Source: Falsiroseomonas sp038250135
Lineage (GTDB): Bacteria > Pseudomonadota > Alphaproteobacteria > Acetobacterales > Acetobacteraceae
Direction: 5' to 3'
NCBI GenBank assembly: GCA_038250135.1
Contig: JBBSCP010000263.1
Location: forward strand, 1 to 6,724
Length of the DNA stretch: 6,724 nt
Of the stretch, positions 5,983 to 6,724 are shown piece after piece; the stretch's first letter is position 1, and every line of letters begins with the position of its first letter. The translations under genes were made by a program, and so were the position numbers. The notes beneath the pieces were generated by a model. It was given only the letters and a program-made list of their open reading frames with translations, was not told the DNA's origin and made no database searches.

Positions 5983-6724
5983 TGGATTCTCCCTGCTGCC
6001 ACTTGCGCCGGGCGAGCCCGTAGTAGCTGAACAGCGTTGCGAAAACGAGGAAGGGGATCATCGACACGGCGATCGCCGCACCCTCGCCCAGCTGCCCGCC
6101 GGGAATGCCGCGCTGGAAGGCGAGCGTGGCCAGCAGATGGGTGGAATTCACCGGGCCGCCGCGCGTGATGGCGTAGACCAGCTGAAAGTCGGTGAAGGTG
6201 AAGATGATCGAGAAGGTCATCACGATCGCCAGGATCGGCATGAGCATGGGGAAGGTGATGTACCTGAAGCGCTGCCAGGCACTCGCACCATCCAGCAGCG
6301 CGGCCTCATACAGCGCGGGCGAGATGGTCTGAAGCCCGGCGAGCAGCGAGATGGCCACGAACGGGATGCCGCGCCAGATGTTTGCCGCGATCAGCGAGAA
6401 GCGCGCCGGCCAGGCGGTGTTGATGAAATCAAACGGTGTTTCGCGGATGCCGATCACGTCGATTGCGAGGTAGCTCAGGATCGAGAATTGCGGGTCGAAG
6501 ATCCACCAGAAGGCGATGGCGGAGAGGACCGTCGGCACGATCCAGGGCAACAGGATGATGGCGCGCAACAGGGACTTCATCGGCAAATGCTGGTTCAGCA
6601 GCAGCGCCAACCACAGGCCGAGCGCGAATTTCCCGATGGTCGCAACGGCCGTGTAGAACACGCTGAAAAAGACCGCGCCCCAGAAGATCGGGTCGGTGAT
6701 GAGGTACTCGAAATTCTCGAGCCC
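5975..6724 (-). CDS. Carbohydrate ABC transporter permease, MalF-like (CUT1 family; partial, N terminus cut off)
   Basis: This is the partner permease of the importer. The frame is open to the right edge, leaving 249 residues; roughly 45-60 N-terminal residues, including the first membrane helix, are probably missing. The visible part begins with GLENFEYLITDPIFWGAV, the typical segment after helix 1 of MalF/UgpA-type permeases. Hydrophobic helices follow near 17-44, 52-76, 110-131, 162-186 and 216-236. The EAA loop is canonical: YEAALLDGASAWQRF at 139-153, ending in FPMLMP. The positive C-terminal tail (ARRKWQQ) fits a cytoplasmic end. A GTG at 6661 is in frame but internal, because family sequence continues upstream of it. 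Its stop lies 8 nt inside the MalG-like gene. Both permeases belong to the same operon, whose promoter and substrate-binding protein lie outside the window. Confidence 0.92.
   Translation of the reverse strand, partial: GLENFEYLITDPIFWGAVFFSVFYTAVATIGKFALGLWLALLLNQHLPMKSLLRAIILLPWIVPTVLSAIAFWWIFDPQFSILSYLAIDVIGIRETPFDFINTAWPARFSLIAANIWRGIPFVAISLLAGLQTISPALYEAALLDGASAWQRFRYITFPMLMPILAIVMTFSIIFTFTDFQLVYAITRGGPVNSTHLLATLAFQRGIPGGQLGEGAAIAVSMIPFLVFATLFSYYGLARRKWQQGESND

Overview
The window is GC-rich, tightly packed bacterial DNA. Its codon usage and protein families suggest an alphaproteobacterium, most like Acetobacteraceae or other Rhodospirillales-type genomes; this is an impression from protein style, not a search result. 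Seven protein-coding genes cover almost all of it, and the first and last are cut by the window edges. I saw no tRNA, rRNA, CRISPR array, insertion sequence or phage gene.

Layout. (1) Positions 1-1513, minus strand: a small stand-alone beta-rich protein, then a family 2 glycosyltransferase that starts inside its stop codon (GTGA overlap) and runs off the left edge. (2) Positions 1514-1665 are a divergent intergenic region. (3) About 1666/1684-2445, plus strand: a PAPS-dependent-type sulfotransferase. (4) 2433-4246, minus strand: a two-gene operon encoding a D-2-hydroxyacid dehydrogenase, then a class I SAM-dependent methyltransferase. The methyltransferase 3' end overlaps the sulfotransferase 3' end by 13 bp. 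(5) A short divergent gap (4247-4317) leads into a plus-strand short-chain dehydrogenase (4318-5079). (6) 5083-6724, minus strand: two inner-membrane permeases of a carbohydrate ABC importer (MalF-like, truncated at its N terminus, and MalG-like), with overlapping reading frames.

Functional reading. The left half looks like an extracellular-glycan assembly and decoration neighbourhood (glycosyl transfer, sulfation, possibly methylation). The right half looks like a small-molecule or carbohydrate uptake and oxidation locus (CUT1-type ABC permeases plus two NAD(P)-dependent dehydrogenases). The methyltransferase is translationally close to the dehydrogenase, so it bridges the two halves and its target is unclear. 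Nothing here is clearly a new system. The most unusual points are the altered AxGxxA dinucleotide-binding motif of the hydroxyacid dehydrogenase, the dehydrogenase-methyltransferase pairing, the detached beta module coupled to the glycosyltransferase, and a probable TTG start for the sulfotransferase.
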